A DNA stretch of 64,000 nucleotides from Klebsiella pneumoniae. Lineage in GTDB: Bacteria; Pseudomonadota; Gammaproteobacteria; Enterobacterales; Enterobacteriaceae. Where the stretch lies: the NCBI RefSeq assembly GCF_000742135.1, contig NZ_KN046818.1, forward strand, positions 4,097,447 to 4,161,446, given 5' to 3'. Made by a program: the position numbers and the translations under genes. Positions 1-9,072 of this stretch are shown piece by piece; positions within the stretch are counted from its first letter, which is position 1, and each line of letters begins with the position of its first letter. The notes below the pieces were generated by a model. That model had not been told where the DNA came from. It was given only the letters and a program-made list of their open reading frames with translations, and did no database searches.

Positions 1-1
1 T

Positions 2-661
2 ATCGCCGGAAATCTCTCGTCAACCGCCAGCGTGCTGCGCGCTGGTCTGCGCCTTATCGGCCTGCAGCCGGGATGTAAAACGCTCTCTTCGCTGTTTCTG
101 ATGCTGCCGCAGTATGCCGGACAGCCGCTGGGGTTTGCCGACTGCAGCGTGGTGCCGCAGCCGACCGCGGCGCAGCTGGCGGATATCGCGATTGCCAGCG
201 CCGAGACCTGGCGAGCGATCGCTGGCGAAGCGCCGCGGGTGGCAATGCTGTCCTTCTCGACACACGGCAGCGCCCGGCATCCCTGTGTCGCTAACGTCCA
301 GCAGGCCACGGAGATCGTGCGTCAGCGGGCGCCGCAGCTGATGGTCGATGGCGAGCTGCAGTTTGACGCCGCCTTTGTACCGGACGTCGCTGCGCACAAA
401 GCGCCCGGCAGCCCGCTGCAGGGCCGGGCCAATGTGCTGGTCTTCCCGTCGCTGGAGGCGGGCAACATCGGCTACAAAATCGCCCAGCGGCTGGGCGGAT
501 ATCGCGCCATCGGGCCGCTGATCCAGGGCCTGGCCGCCCCGCTTCACGACCTCTCGCGAGGCTGTAGCGTAGAGGAAATTATCGAACTGGCGCTGGTGGC
601 GTCGGTACCGCGCCAGACGGACGCAAGCCGGATCCCCGACTCGTCCACGCTGGTTGAATGA
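2..661 (+). CDS. eutD: Phosphate acetyltransferase EutD, 3' part (5' end outside window)
   Basis: This is the C-terminal 219 codons of the ethanolamine-operon phosphotransacetylase, which converts acetyl-CoA and phosphate to acetyl-phosphate and CoA. The reaction recycles CoA inside the Eut microcompartment and yields acetyl-phosphate for ATP synthesis. The frame is open from the first bases ([14 protein letters not shown]...) and ends at TGA. EutD is about 338 aa in Salmonella (recalled), so roughly a third, including any N-terminal encapsulation helix, lies upstream. The visible part has a PTA-type ending, with [17 protein letters not shown] near the C-terminus. eutM follows after 38 nt, as in other enteric eut operons. 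Confidence 0.95.
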   Translation: MAGNLSSTASVLRAGLRLIGLQPGCKTLSSLFLMLPQYAGQPLGFADCSVVPQPTAAQLADIAIASAETWRAIAGEAPRVAMLSFSTHGSARHPCVANVQQATEIVRQRAPQLMVDGELQFDAAFVPDVAAHKAPGSPLQGRANVLVFPSLEAGNIGYKIAQRLGGYRAIGPLIQGLAAPLHDLSRGCSVEEIIELALVASVPRQTDASRIPDSSTLVE

Positions 662-699
662 ATGGTCCCCTTCAGGACCCCTTATGAGAGGAAAACACA

Positions 700-990
700 A
701 TGGAAGCATTAGGAATGATTGAAACCCGGGGCCTGGTTGCACTGATTGAGGCCTCCGACGCCATGGTCAAAGCGGCCCGCGTCAAGCTGGTGGGAGTGAA
801 ACAGATCGGCGGGGGCCTGGTGACCGCCATGGTGCGCGGCGATGTCGCGGCGTGCAAAGCCGCGACGGATGCCGGGGCGGCGGCGGCTCAGCGTATCGGT
901 GAGCTGGTCTCTGTACATGTCATCCCGCGCCCGCATGGCGATCTGGAAGAGGTCTTCCCGATTAGCTTCAAGGGCGACAGCAACATCTAA
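700..990 (+). CDS. eutM: EutM, hexameric microcompartment shell protein
   Basis: This 96-aa protein is a single BMC-domain shell protein, the most abundant tile of the ethanolamine microcompartment. Family members form flat hexamers with a central pore for small substrates. The sequence starts [20 protein letters not shown] and has the typical [19 protein letters not shown] helix followed by VHVIPRPH. Length matches the family. AGAGG lies about 8 nt before the ATG. It sits between eutD and eutN, and the 128-nt gap before eutN carries a REP pair, which may stabilise the eutM message or separate its expression from the enzyme genes downstream. Confidence 0.97.
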   Translation: MEALGMIETRGLVALIEASDAMVKAARVKLVGVKQIGGGLVTAMVRGDVAACKAATDAGAAAAQRIGELVSVHVIPRPHGDLEEVFPISFKGDSNI

Positions 991-1017
991 CGGGGGAGGG
1001 GGTGCCGGAAAATTCTG

Positions 1018-1093
1018 GCCGGATAAGACGCCAGCGCGTCGCTATCCGGCCATGAAAAGGCATGAATGCCGGATGGCGTTGCGCTTTTCCGGC
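1018..1093. repeat. Pair of REP palindromes between eutM and eutN
   Basis: Two REP-type imperfect palindromes stand side by side: 1018-1050 (GCCGGAT...ATCCGGC, with GACGC/GCGTC inside) and 1068-1093 (GCCGGATGGCG...CCGGC). They are the intergenic palindromes usual in enterobacteria and lie inside the eut transcript. Such elements often protect upstream mRNA from 3'-5' decay. A role in raising EutM relative to EutN is inference. Confidence 0.8.
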
Positions 1094-1118
1094 CTGCACA
1101 TCACACGCGGAGACGGAC

Positions 1119-1406
1119 ATGAAGCTGGCTGTGGTAACCGGATATGTGGTCTGCACCGTACGCCATGAAGGTCTGGCCCACGACAAACTGCTGATGGTGG
1201 AGATGCTCAATGCCCGCGGCGAGCCCGACGGGCAATGTGCGGTCGCCATCGACAGCATCGGCGCGGGATGCGGCGAGTGGGTACTGCTGGTCAGCGGCAG
1301 CTCGGCGCGACAGGCGCACGCACACGGCGCCTCTCCGGTCGATCTGTGCGTGATTGGTATCGTGGATGAGGCTGCGGCCGATGGTCAGGTGCTCTTCCAT
1401 AAGTAG
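1119..1406 (+). CDS. eutN: EutN, pentameric microcompartment vertex protein
   Basis: This 95-aa protein belongs to the EutN/CcmL family, whose pentamers cap shell vertices. The chosen start, MKLAVVTGYVVCTVRHEG, matches the family and is preceded by CGGAGACGG. The frame remains open 19 codons further upstream, but that part reads through the REP element and is not EutN-like. The VTG...VVCTVRH and GCGEWVLLVSGSSAR segments are typical of the family. eutE begins 11 nt downstream, which supports co-translation. Confidence 0.95.
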   Translation: MKLAVVTGYVVCTVRHEGLAHDKLLMVEMLNARGEPDGQCAVAIDSIGAGCGEWVLLVSGSSARQAHAHGASPVDLCVIGIVDEAAADGQVLFHK

Positions 1407-1417
1407 GGTGAAAAATC

Positions 1418-2821
1418 ATGAATCAACAGGACATTGAACAGGTAGTGAAAGCGGTACTGCTGAAAATGAAAGACAGCAGCCAGCCTGCCGGCACCGTTCA
1501 TGATATGGGCGTTTTTGCCTCACTGGATGACGCTGTCGCGGCGGCAACGGTGGCCCAGCCGGGATTAAAGCGGGTGGCGATGCGTCAGCAGGTGATTCAG
1601 GCCATTCGTGAGGCGGGTGAAAAGTATGCCCGTGAACTGGCGGAGCTTGCGGTGACGGAGACCGGCATGGGACGCGTTGAAGATAAGTTTGCCAAAAACG
1701 TGGCGCAGGCGCGCGGCACGCCGGGCGTGGAGTGTCTGACTCCGCAGGTGCTCACCGGCGATAATGGCCTGACGCTGATTGAAAATGCGCCCTGGGGCGT
1801 GGTGGCCTCGGTGACGCCGTCCACCAATCCGGCGGCGACGGTGATCAACAACGCCATTAGCCTGATTGCCGCCGGCAACAGCGTGGTCTTCGCCCCCCAT
1901 CCGGCGGCGAAAAAGGTCTCGCAAAGGGCAATTACCCTGCTTAACCAGGCGGTAGTGGCCGCCGGCGGCCCGGCCAACCTGCTGGTGACCGTGGCGAACC
2001 CGGATATCGACACCGCCCAGCGGCTGTTTAAGTACCCTGGCATCGGCCTGCTGGTGGTTACCGGCGGCGAAGCGGTGGTCGAGGCGGCGCGCAAACATAC
2101 CAACAAACGCCTGATCGCCGCCGGGGCTGGCAACCCGCCGGTGGTGGTGGATGAGACTGCCGATCTACCGCGCGCCGCGCAGGCGATCGTCAAAGGCGCC
2201 TCGTTTGATAACAACATTATCTGCGCCGACGAGAAGGTGCTGATCGTGGTCGATAGCGTCGCCGACGAACTGATGCGCCTGATGGAAGGCCAGCAGGCGG
2301 TGAAACTCACGGCGGCGCAGGCCGAACAGCTCCAGCCGCTGCTGCTGAAAAATATTGACGAGCGCGGCAAAGGCACGGTCAGCCGCGACTGGGTCGGTCG
2401 CGACGCGGGCAAAATCGCCGCGGCGATTGGTCTGCAGGTGCCGGCGCAAACCCGCCTGCTGTTTGTGGAAACGCCCGCCAGCCATCCGTTTGCTGTTACT
2501 GAACTGATGATGCCGGTGCTGCCGGTGGTGCGGGTGGCGAACGTCGAGGAGGCCATCGCCCTGGCGGTGCAACTGGAAGGCGGCTGCCACCACACCGCGG
2601 CGATGCACTCCCGCAACATCGACAACATGAACCAGATGGCGAACGCCATCGACACCAGCATCTTCGTCAAAAATGGACCGTGCATCGCCGGGCTTGGGCT
2701 GGGCGGCGAGGGCTGGACCACCATGACCATCACCACCCCAACCGGGGAAGGGGTGACCAGCGCGCGCACCTTCGTTCGTCTGCGCCGCTGCGTGCTGGTG
2801 GATGCGTTTCGAATCGTATAA
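1418..2821 (+). CDS. eutE: EutE, CoA-acylating acetaldehyde dehydrogenase
   Basis: This enzyme oxidises acetaldehyde with NAD+ and CoA to acetyl-CoA inside the Eut microcompartment. It is an aldehyde dehydrogenase-superfamily protein of 467 aa, the usual EutE length. The N-terminal amphipathic segment MNQQDIEQVVKAVLLKMK resembles the encapsulation peptides that bind shell proteins, and a short linker follows. The catalytic cysteine is most likely Cys269 in NNIICADEK. The glycine-rich GLGLGGEGWTTMTI segment lies near the C-terminus. Acetaldehyde comes from EutBC and acetyl-CoA goes to EutD. eutJ starts 9 nt after the stop. Confidence 0.97.
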   Translation: MNQQDIEQVVKAVLLKMKDSSQPAGTVHDMGVFASLDDAVAAATVAQPGLKRVAMRQQVIQAIREAGEKYARELAELAVTETGMGRVEDKFAKNVAQARGTPGVECLTPQVLTGDNGLTLIENAPWGVVASVTPSTNPAATVINNAISLIAAGNSVVFAPHPAAKKVSQRAITLLNQAVVAAGGPANLLVTVANPDIDTAQRLFKYPGIGLLVVTGGEAVVEAARKHTNKRLIAAGAGNPPVVVDETADLPRAAQAIVKGASFDNNIICADEKVLIVVDSVADELMRLMEGQQAVKLTAAQAEQLQPLLLKNIDERGKGTVSRDWVGRDAGKIAAAIGLQVPAQTRLLFVETPASHPFAVTELMMPVLPVVRVANVEEAIALAVQLEGGCHHTAAMHSRNIDNMNQMANAIDTSIFVKNGPCIAGLGLGGEGWTTMTITTPTGEGVTSARTFVRLRRCVLVDAFRIV

Positions 2822-2830
2822 GGGATGAAC

Positions 2831-3670
2831 ATGGCGCACGACGAACAACGCTGGCTTTCGCCGAGACTACAAAAAGCCGCTGCCCTGTGTAACCAGGCGC
2901 CCGCCGCCAGCGAGTCGCCGCTGTGGCTGGGCATCGATTTGGGCACCTGCGACGTGGTGTCGATGGTGGTCGACCGCGATGGCCAGCCGGTTGCGGTATG
3001 CCTTGACTGGGCCGACGTGGTGCGCGACGGCATCGTCTGGGATTTCTTTGGCGCCGTCACCCTCGTGCGCCGACATCTTGCGACTCTCGAGCAGCAGCTG
3101 GGCTGCCGCTTCACCCATGCGGCGACCTCGTTTCCGCCCGGCACCGATCCGCGCATTTCGATCAATGTCCTGGAGTCCGCCGGGCTGGAGATCAGTCATG
3201 TGCTGGATGAGCCTACCGCGGTGGCCGATCTGCTGCAGCTCGATAACGCCGGGGTGGTGGATATCGGCGGCGGCACCACCGGGATCGCCATCGTTAAACA
3301 GGGCAGGGTGACGTATTCGGCGGATGAAGCCACCGGCGGCCACCATATCTCCCTGACTCTGGCCGGGAATCGCGGCATCGGGCTTGAGGAGGCGGAGCAG
3401 TACAAGCGCAGCCACGCCGGGGAGATCTGGCCGGTGGTTAAGCCGGTGTACGAGAAGATGGCCGAAATTGTCGCCCGACATATTGCCGGACAAGGGATTG
3501 TCGATTTGTGGCTGGCAGGCGGCGCCTGTATGCAGCCGGGCGTGCATGAGCTGTTTCGTCAGCGCTTCCCGGCATTACCGGTGCATTTGCCGCAGCACAG
3601 CCTGTTTATGACCCCGCTGGCAATCGCCAACAGCGGGAGGGAAAAAGCGGAGGGGATGTATGCAAGCTGA
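2831..3670 (+). CDS. eutJ: EutJ, Hsp70/actin-fold Eut protein
   Basis: This 279-aa protein of the ASKHA (actin/Hsp70) fold has an unproven job; the family is often called a chaperone of the ethanolamine operon. Phosphate-binding motifs are visible at GIDLGTCDVV and VVDIGGGTTGIAIV, and VLDEPTAVADLL is also characteristic. Two ATGs are close together, at 2825 and 2831. I chose 2831 (MAHDEQRW...) because AAGGG then sits about 7 nt upstream and the protein aligns with Salmonella EutJ as I remember it. Its 3' end overlaps eutG by 11 nt. Confidence 0.93.
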   Translation: MAHDEQRWLSPRLQKAAALCNQAPAASESPLWLGIDLGTCDVVSMVVDRDGQPVAVCLDWADVVRDGIVWDFFGAVTLVRRHLATLEQQLGCRFTHAATSFPPGTDPRISINVLESAGLEISHVLDEPTAVADLLQLDNAGVVDIGGGTTGIAIVKQGRVTYSADEATGGHHISLTLAGNRGIGLEEAEQYKRSHAGEIWPVVKPVYEKMAEIVARHIAGQGIVDLWLAGGACMQPGVHELFRQRFPALPVHLPQHSLFMTPLAIANSGREKAEGMYAS

Positions 3671-4847
3671 ACTGCAGACGGCGCTGTTCCATGCCTTTGA
3701 TACGCTGAATCTTCAGCAAATGAAAAGCTTCAACGTTCCGCCGTTGACGCTGCACGGCGTCGGCGCGCTGGCGGCCTGCGGTCCGCAAGCGCAGTCCCGG
3801 GGCCTTAGGCATCTGTTTGTCATGGTTGACAGTTTTCTCCATCAGGCGGGAATGACCGCCGGGCTGGAGCGTAGCCTGGCGATGAAAGGGATTGCTATGA
3901 CTCTCTGGCCCTGTCCCGCCGGCGAACCCTGCGTCACCGATGTCTGCGCCGCCGTCGCCCAGCTGCGGGACGCGCGCTGCGACGGCGTGGTGGCCTTTGG
4001 TGGTGGATCGGTACTGGATGCGGCGAAGGCGGTGGCGCTGCTGGTCGCCAATCCTGAGCAGACGCTGGGGGAGATGACGGAGCACAGCGAGTTGCGTCCA
4101 CGTCTGCCGCTGATCGCGGTGCCGACCACCGCTGGCACCGGGTCTGAAACCACCAATGTGACGGTGATTATCGATGCGGTGAGTGGACGCAAACAGGTGC
4201 TGGCGCATGCCTCGCTGATGCCGGATGTGGCGATCCTCGACGCCGCGCTGACCGAGGGCGTCCCGCCGCATATCACGGCAATGACCGGGATTGATGCGCT
4301 GACCCACGCCGTTGAGGCCTACAGCGCCCGCCACGCCACGCCGTTTACCGACAGTCTGGCGATGGGGGCGATAGCCATGATCGGCGAGGCGCTGCCGAAA
4401 GCGGTGGGCTGCGGTCAGGATCTGGCGGCGCGGGAAAACATGCTGCTGGCTTCCTGCATGGCGGGGATGGCGTTTTCCAGCGCCGGGCTGGGGCTATGCC
4501 ATGCCATGGCGCATCAGCCGGGGACGGCGCTGCATATTCCACACGGTCTGGCCAACGCCATGCTGCTGCCAACGGTGATGGAGTTTAACCGCATGGTGCG
4601 CCGGGCGCGCTTCAGCCAGATCGGCCGGGCGTTAACCGGCAAGAAAACCGATGACCGCGAGGCTATCGCCGCCGTGCGCGAGCTGATCGCCGAGGTCGGT
4701 CTGACGATGCGGCTGACGGAGGCTGGCGCGACGTCCGCGCACTACGCCGCCTGGGCGCAAGCGGCGCAGGAGGACATCTGTTTGCGCACCAATCCACGCA
4801 CCGCCAGCCGGGAGCAGATTATCGAGCTGTACGCGGCGGCGCGATAA
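3660..4847 (+). CDS. eutG: EutG, iron-type alcohol dehydrogenase
   Basis: EutG reduces acetaldehyde to ethanol with NADH and so regenerates NAD+ inside the microcompartment for EutE. It is a 395-aa group III (iron-dependent) alcohol dehydrogenase. Visible motifs are the NAD-binding GGGSVLDAAKAVA, the PTTAGTGSE signature, and metal ligands in GIDALTHAVEAY and GLCHAMAHQPG. The N-terminus MQAELQTALFHAFDTL is a short predicted amphipathic helix. It overlaps eutJ by 11 nt. A 199-nt REP-containing gap separates it from eutH. Confidence 0.96.
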   Translation: MQAELQTALFHAFDTLNLQQMKSFNVPPLTLHGVGALAACGPQAQSRGLRHLFVMVDSFLHQAGMTAGLERSLAMKGIAMTLWPCPAGEPCVTDVCAAVAQLRDARCDGVVAFGGGSVLDAAKAVALLVANPEQTLGEMTEHSELRPRLPLIAVPTTAGTGSETTNVTVIIDAVSGRKQVLAHASLMPDVAILDAALTEGVPPHITAMTGIDALTHAVEAYSARHATPFTDSLAMGAIAMIGEALPKAVGCGQDLAARENMLLASCMAGMAFSSAGLGLCHAMAHQPGTALHIPHGLANAMLLPTVMEFNRMVRRARFSQIGRALTGKKTDDREAIAAVRELIAEVGLTMRLTEAGATSAHYAAWAQAAQEDICLRTNPRTASREQIIELYAAAR

Positions 4848-4880
4848 ATGCCGATTTTCCCGGAGGCGTGTGGCTGTGGC

Positions 4881-4973
4881 TTTCCCGGCTCGTGCTGCGC
4901 TTAGCCGGGCTACAGGATCACAGCCGTCTGCTATGCCGTAGCCCGGGTAAGGCGTTCACGCCGCGGCCCGGGA
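4881..4973. repeat. REP palindromes between eutG and eutH
   Basis: Two GC-rich palindromic units occupy the eutG-eutH gap: 4883-4910 (CCCGGCTCG...TTAGCCGGG) and 4938-4973 (GTAGCCCGGGTAAGGCG...CCGCGGCCCGGG). The second has the classic enterobacterial REP head GTAGCCCGG. They divide the enzyme block from the permease/EutA/EutBC block of the transcript. Confidence 0.75.
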
Positions 4974-5046
4974 AAGTCGCCTGAGTGCGGCTAATGTCCC
5001 GGTATTCACAGTATCTACAAATCATAAATGACAGGGAGTAAGGGCT

Positions 5047-6279
5047 ATGGGAATTAACGAAATCATCATGTACATCATGATGTTCTTTATGCTGATTGCC
5101 GCCGTGGACAGGATCCTGTCGCAGTTCGGCGGCTCGGCGCGCTTTCTCGGCAAACTGGGGAAAAGCATTGAGGGATCCGGCGGTCAGTTTGAAGAAGGGT
5201 TTATGGCGATGGGCGCGCTGGGCCTGGCGATGGTCGGGATGACCGCCCTGGCGCCAGTGCTGGCTCATCTGCTTGGTCCGGTGATTATTCCGCTGTATGA
5301 GATGCTCGGCGCCAACCCGTCGATGTTCGCCGGCACGCTGCTGGCGTGCGACATGGGCGGTTTCTTCCTCGCTAAAGAACTCGCGGGCGGCGACGTGGCG
5401 GCCTGGATGTACTCAGGCCTGATCCTCGGCTCTATGATGGGTCCGACCATTGTGTTCTCCATTCCGGTGGCGCTCGGCATTATCGAACCAACCGATCGCC
5501 GCTGGCTGGCGCTCGGCGTGCTGGCGGGCATTGTCACCATTCCCATCGGCTGTATCGCCGGCGGTCTGGTGGCGATGTATTCCGGGGTGGAGATCAACGG
5601 CCAGCCGGTAGAGTTTACCTTCGCGCTGATCCTGATGAATATGATCCCGGTGATCATCGTCGCCGTGCTGGTGGCGCTGGGGCTGAAGTTTATTCCGGAA
5701 AAAATGATCAACGGCTTCCAGATCTTCGCCAAATTCCTCGTGGCGCTGATCACCATCGGCCTGGCGGCGGCGGTGATCAAGTTCCTGCTCGGCTGGGAGC
5801 TGATCCCGGGGCTCGATCCGATCTTTATGGCGCCTGGCGACCAGCCCGGCGAGGTGATGCGCGCCATCGAAGTCATTGGCTCTATCTCCTGCGTGCTGCT
5901 CGGCGCTTATCCGATGGTGCTCCTGCTGACCCGCTGGTTTGAAAAGCCGCTGATGCGCGTTGGTAATCTGCTAAAAATCAACAATATGGCTGCCGGCGGC
6001 ATGGTCGCTACCCTGGCGAACAATATCCCGATGTTCGGCATGATGAAGCAGATGGATACCCGCGGAAAAGTGATCAACTGCGCCTTCTCGGTGTCAGCGG
6101 CGTTCGCCCTCGGCGACCATCTCGGTTTTGCGGCGGCCAATATGAACGCCATGATCTTTCCGATGATTGTCGGCAAGCTGGTCGGCGGCGTTACCGCGAT
6201 TGGCGTGGCGATGCTGCTGGTGCCAAAAGATGAAAACGTACCGGCGCCTGCCAACAACGAAGCGGAGGCGCACTCGTGA
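5047..6279 (+). CDS. eutH: EutH, ethanolamine permease
   Basis: This 410-aa, very hydrophobic inner-membrane protein has about ten or eleven predicted transmembrane segments and is the family linked to ethanolamine uptake when external ethanolamine is scarce. It begins MGINEIIMYIMMFFMLIAAV, a membrane segment with no cleavable signal. Conserved-looking polar stretches are QFGGSARFLGKLGKSIEGSG and ALGDHLGFAAANMNAM. AGGGAGTAAGGGCT precedes the ATG. Its TGA overlaps the GTG start of eutA in GTGA, so the two are translationally coupled. Confidence 0.96.
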   Translation: MGINEIIMYIMMFFMLIAAVDRILSQFGGSARFLGKLGKSIEGSGGQFEEGFMAMGALGLAMVGMTALAPVLAHLLGPVIIPLYEMLGANPSMFAGTLLACDMGGFFLAKELAGGDVAAWMYSGLILGSMMGPTIVFSIPVALGIIEPTDRRWLALGVLAGIVTIPIGCIAGGLVAMYSGVEINGQPVEFTFALILMNMIPVIIVAVLVALGLKFIPEKMINGFQIFAKFLVALITIGLAAAVIKFLLGWELIPGLDPIFMAPGDQPGEVMRAIEVIGSISCVLLGAYPMVLLLTRWFEKPLMRVGNLLKINNMAAGGMVATLANNIPMFGMMKQMDTRGKVINCAFSVSAAFALGDHLGFAAANMNAMIFPMIVGKLVGGVTAIGVAMLLVPKDENVPAPANNEAEAHS

Positions 6280-7679
6280 ACACGCGCCAGCTGTTGAGCG
6301 TCGGTATTGATATCGGCACCACCACCACGCAGGTGATCTTCTCGCGCCTCGAGCTGGTGAACCGCGCGGCGGTTTCCCAGGTGCCGCGTTATGAATTCAT
6401 CAAACGCGACATTAGCTGGCAAAGCCCGGTCTTCTTTACGCCGGTTGATAAGCAGGGAGAACTGAAAGAGGCCGAGCTTGAGGCGCTGATTCTGGCTCAG
6501 TACCGGGCAGCAGGGATCGCTCCACAAGCGGTGGATTCCGGGGCGATCATCATCACCGGCGAAAGCGCGAAAACCCGCAATGCCCGCCCGGCGGTGATGG
6601 CGCTCTCGCAGTCGCTGGGTGATTTTGTCGTCGCCAGCGCCGGGCCGCATCTGGAGTCGGTCATTGCCGGACACGGCGCCGGGGCGCAGACCCTGTCCCG
6701 GCAGCGGATGTGCCAGGTGCTCAATATCGATATTGGCGGCGGTACCTCGAACTATGCCCTGTTTGACGCCGGAAACGTCAGCGCCACCGCCTGCCTCAAC
6801 GTCGGCGGCCGCCTGCTGGAAACCGACGCTCAGGGGCGCGTGGTCCACGCGCACCCGCCGGGGCAGCGGATTGTCGATGCGCTGTTTGGCGCCGGCACTA
6901 ACGCCCTGGCGCTGACCGCCGGGCAGCTGGCGCAGGTGGCGCGCCGGATGGCGGCGCTGATCGTCGAGGTGATCGACGGCACCCTGTCACCGCTGGCGCA
7001 GGGGCTGATGCAAACCGAAGTACTGCCTGCGGGTATTCAGCCGGAGGTGATTACCCTTTCCGGCGGAGTGGGGGAGTGCTACCGCCATCAGCCCGCCGAT
7101 CCTTTCTGTTTTTCCGATATCGGGCCGCTGCTGGCCACGGCCCTGCATGAGCATCCGCGCCTGCGTGAGATGAACGTGCAGTTCCCGGCGCAAACCGTGC
7201 GCGCCACGGTGATTGGCGCCGGGGCGCATACGCTGTCCCTGTCCGGGAGCACCATCTGGCTGGAGGGGGTTCCATTGCCGCTGCGCAATCTGCCGGTGGC
7301 TATCCCGCAGGATGCCGCCGATCTGCCGAACGCCTGGCTCCAGGCGCTGACGCAGCTCGATCTGGCCCCCGAGGCGGACGCTTACGTGCTGGCGCTTCCC
7401 GCTTCACTTCCGGTGCGCTACGCCACCTTACTGACCGTAATTGACGCCCTGCTGGCGTTTGTCGCCCGCTTTCCCAATCCCCGTCCACTGCTGCTGGTGG
7501 CCGAGCAGGATTTTGGCAAAGCGCTGGGCATGCTGCTGCGGCCACAGCTTCCACACCTTCCGCTGGCGGTCATCGATGAGGTGAGCATCCGGGCGGGAGA
7601 CTATATCGACATTGGTACGCCTCTTTTTGGCGGATCGGTTGTGCCGGTGACGGTGAAATCACTCGCATTTCCTTCCTGA
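6276..7679 (+). CDS. eutA: EutA, reactivating factor for ethanolamine ammonia-lyase
   Basis: EutA releases damaged cobalamin from EutBC in an ATP-dependent way so the lyase can take up fresh adenosylcobalamin. It is a 467-aa ASKHA-fold protein with phosphate loops at VGIDIGTTTTQVIFS and NIDIGGGTSNYALF and a later glycine-rich TLSGGVGECY. The start is GTG at 6276, the only one consistent with the 4-nt overlap with eutH (GTGA) and with the family N-terminus MNTRQLLSVG. It lies immediately upstream of its client genes, with eutB 11 nt after the stop. Confidence 0.96.
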   Translation: MNTRQLLSVGIDIGTTTTQVIFSRLELVNRAAVSQVPRYEFIKRDISWQSPVFFTPVDKQGELKEAELEALILAQYRAAGIAPQAVDSGAIIITGESAKTRNARPAVMALSQSLGDFVVASAGPHLESVIAGHGAGAQTLSRQRMCQVLNIDIGGGTSNYALFDAGNVSATACLNVGGRLLETDAQGRVVHAHPPGQRIVDALFGAGTNALALTAGQLAQVARRMAALIVEVIDGTLSPLAQGLMQTEVLPAGIQPEVITLSGGVGECYRHQPADPFCFSDIGPLLATALHEHPRLREMNVQFPAQTVRATVIGAGAHTLSLSGSTIWLEGVPLPLRNLPVAIPQDAADLPNAWLQALTQLDLAPEADAYVLALPASLPVRYATLLTVIDALLAFVARFPNPRPLLLVAEQDFGKALGMLLRPQLPHLPLAVIDEVSIRAGDYIDIGTPLFGGSVVPVTVKSLAFPS

Positions 7680-7690
7680 GGGAACGACTT

Positions 7691-9052
7691 ATGAAACTAA
7701 AGACCACATTGTTCGGCAATGTTTATCAGTTTAAGGATGTAAAAGAGGTGCTGGCGAAAGCCAACGAACTGCGTTCGGGGGATGTGCTGGCGGGGGTAGC
7801 GGCGGAGAGTTCGCAGCAGCGCGTGGCCGCCAAGCAGGTGCTCTCCGATATGACGGTGGCCGATATCCGTAATAACCCGGTGATCCCGTATGAGGAGGAC
7901 TGCGTTACGCGCCTGATCCAGGATGACGTGAACGAAACCGCCTATCAGCGGATTAAACACTGGACCATCAGCGACCTGCGGGAATACGTGCTCAACGACG
8001 AGGTCACCAGCGACGATATCGCCTTTGTCCGCAAAGGGCTGACCTCCGAGGTGGTGGCTGCGGTGGCCAAGATCTGCTCCAACGCCGATCTGATCTACGG
8101 CGGTAAAAAAATGCCGGTGATCAAAAAAGCCAATACCACCATCGGTCTGCCGGGGACCTTTAGCTGCCGCCTGCAGCCGAACGATACCCGCGACGACGTG
8201 CAGAGTATTGCCGCGCAAATCTATGAAGGGCTCTCCTTCGGCGCGGGCGACGCGGTGATTGGCGTCAACCCGGTCACTGACGACGTGGAGAACCTGAGCC
8301 GGGTGCTGGATACGGTGTACGGGGTGATCGACAAGTTTAACATCCCGACCCAGGGCTGCGTGCTGGCGCACGTCACCACCCAGATTGAAGCCATCCGCCG
8401 CGGCGCGCCGGGGGGGCTTATCTTCCAGAGCATCTGCGGCAGTGAAAAAGGGCTTAAAGAGTTCGGCGTCGAGCTGGCGATGCTCGATGAAGCGCGGGCG
8501 GTGGGGGCGGAGTTTAACCGCATCGCCGGGGAGAACTGTCTTTACTTTGAAACCGGGCAGGGCTCGGCGCTTTCCGCGGGCGCTAACTTTGGCGCCGATC
8601 AGGTGACCATGGAAGCGCGTAACTATGGCCTGGCGCGGCACTACGATCCGTTCCTCGTCAACACCGTGGTGGGCTTTATCGGGCCGGAGTATCTGTATAA
8701 CGACCGGCAAATCATTCGCGCCGGACTGGAAGACCACTTTATGGGCAAGCTGAGCGGCATCTCAATGGGCTGCGACTGCTGCTATACCAACCATGCCGAT
8801 GCCGACCAGAATCTCAACGAAAACCTGATGATCCTGCTGGCGACCGCAGGCTGTAACTACATCATGGGCATGCCGCTCGGCGACGACATCATGCTCAACT
8901 ACCAGACCACCGCCTTCCACGATACCGCGACCGTGCGCCAGCTGCTGGGCCTGCGGCCGTCGCCGGAGTTTGAACGCTGGCTGGAAACGATGGGCATTAT
9001 GGCAAATGGTCGCCTGACCAAACGGGCGGGCGATCCGTCACTGTTCTTCTGA
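7691..9052 (+). CDS. eutB: EutB, ethanolamine ammonia-lyase large subunit
   Basis: EutB is the catalytic alpha subunit of the adenosylcobalamin-dependent lyase that splits ethanolamine into acetaldehyde and ammonia, the first step of the pathway. The 453-aa length equals the E. coli/Salmonella protein. The TIM-barrel core is well conserved, for example IGVNPVTDDVENLSRVLD, YFETGQGSALSAGANFGADQ and GMPLGDDIMLNYQTTAFHD. It has no targeting helix of its own; the EutC N-terminus is thought to bring the complex into the shell. The start follows GAGGGAACGACTT. Confidence 0.98.
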   Translation: MKLKTTLFGNVYQFKDVKEVLAKANELRSGDVLAGVAAESSQQRVAAKQVLSDMTVADIRNNPVIPYEEDCVTRLIQDDVNETAYQRIKHWTISDLREYVLNDEVTSDDIAFVRKGLTSEVVAAVAKICSNADLIYGGKKMPVIKKANTTIGLPGTFSCRLQPNDTRDDVQSIAAQIYEGLSFGAGDAVIGVNPVTDDVENLSRVLDTVYGVIDKFNIPTQGCVLAHVTTQIEAIRRGAPGGLIFQSICGSEKGLKEFGVELAMLDEARAVGAEFNRIAGENCLYFETGQGSALSAGANFGADQVTMEARNYGLARHYDPFLVNTVVGFIGPEYLYNDRQIIRAGLEDHFMGKLSGISMGCDCCYTNHADADQNLNENLMILLATAGCNYIMGMPLGDDIMLNYQTTAFHDTATVRQLLGLRPSPEFERWLETMGIMANGRLTKRAGDPSLFF

Positions 9053-9072
9053 TGACGCGGGGATGACACATC

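Noticed and set aside
1597-3165. 522-codon minus-strand open frame across eutE and eutJ
   Set aside because: It lies antisense to two well-supported eut genes, its protein is low-complexity Ser/Arg/Thr-rich without any family look, and such long shadow frames are common in GC-rich genes.
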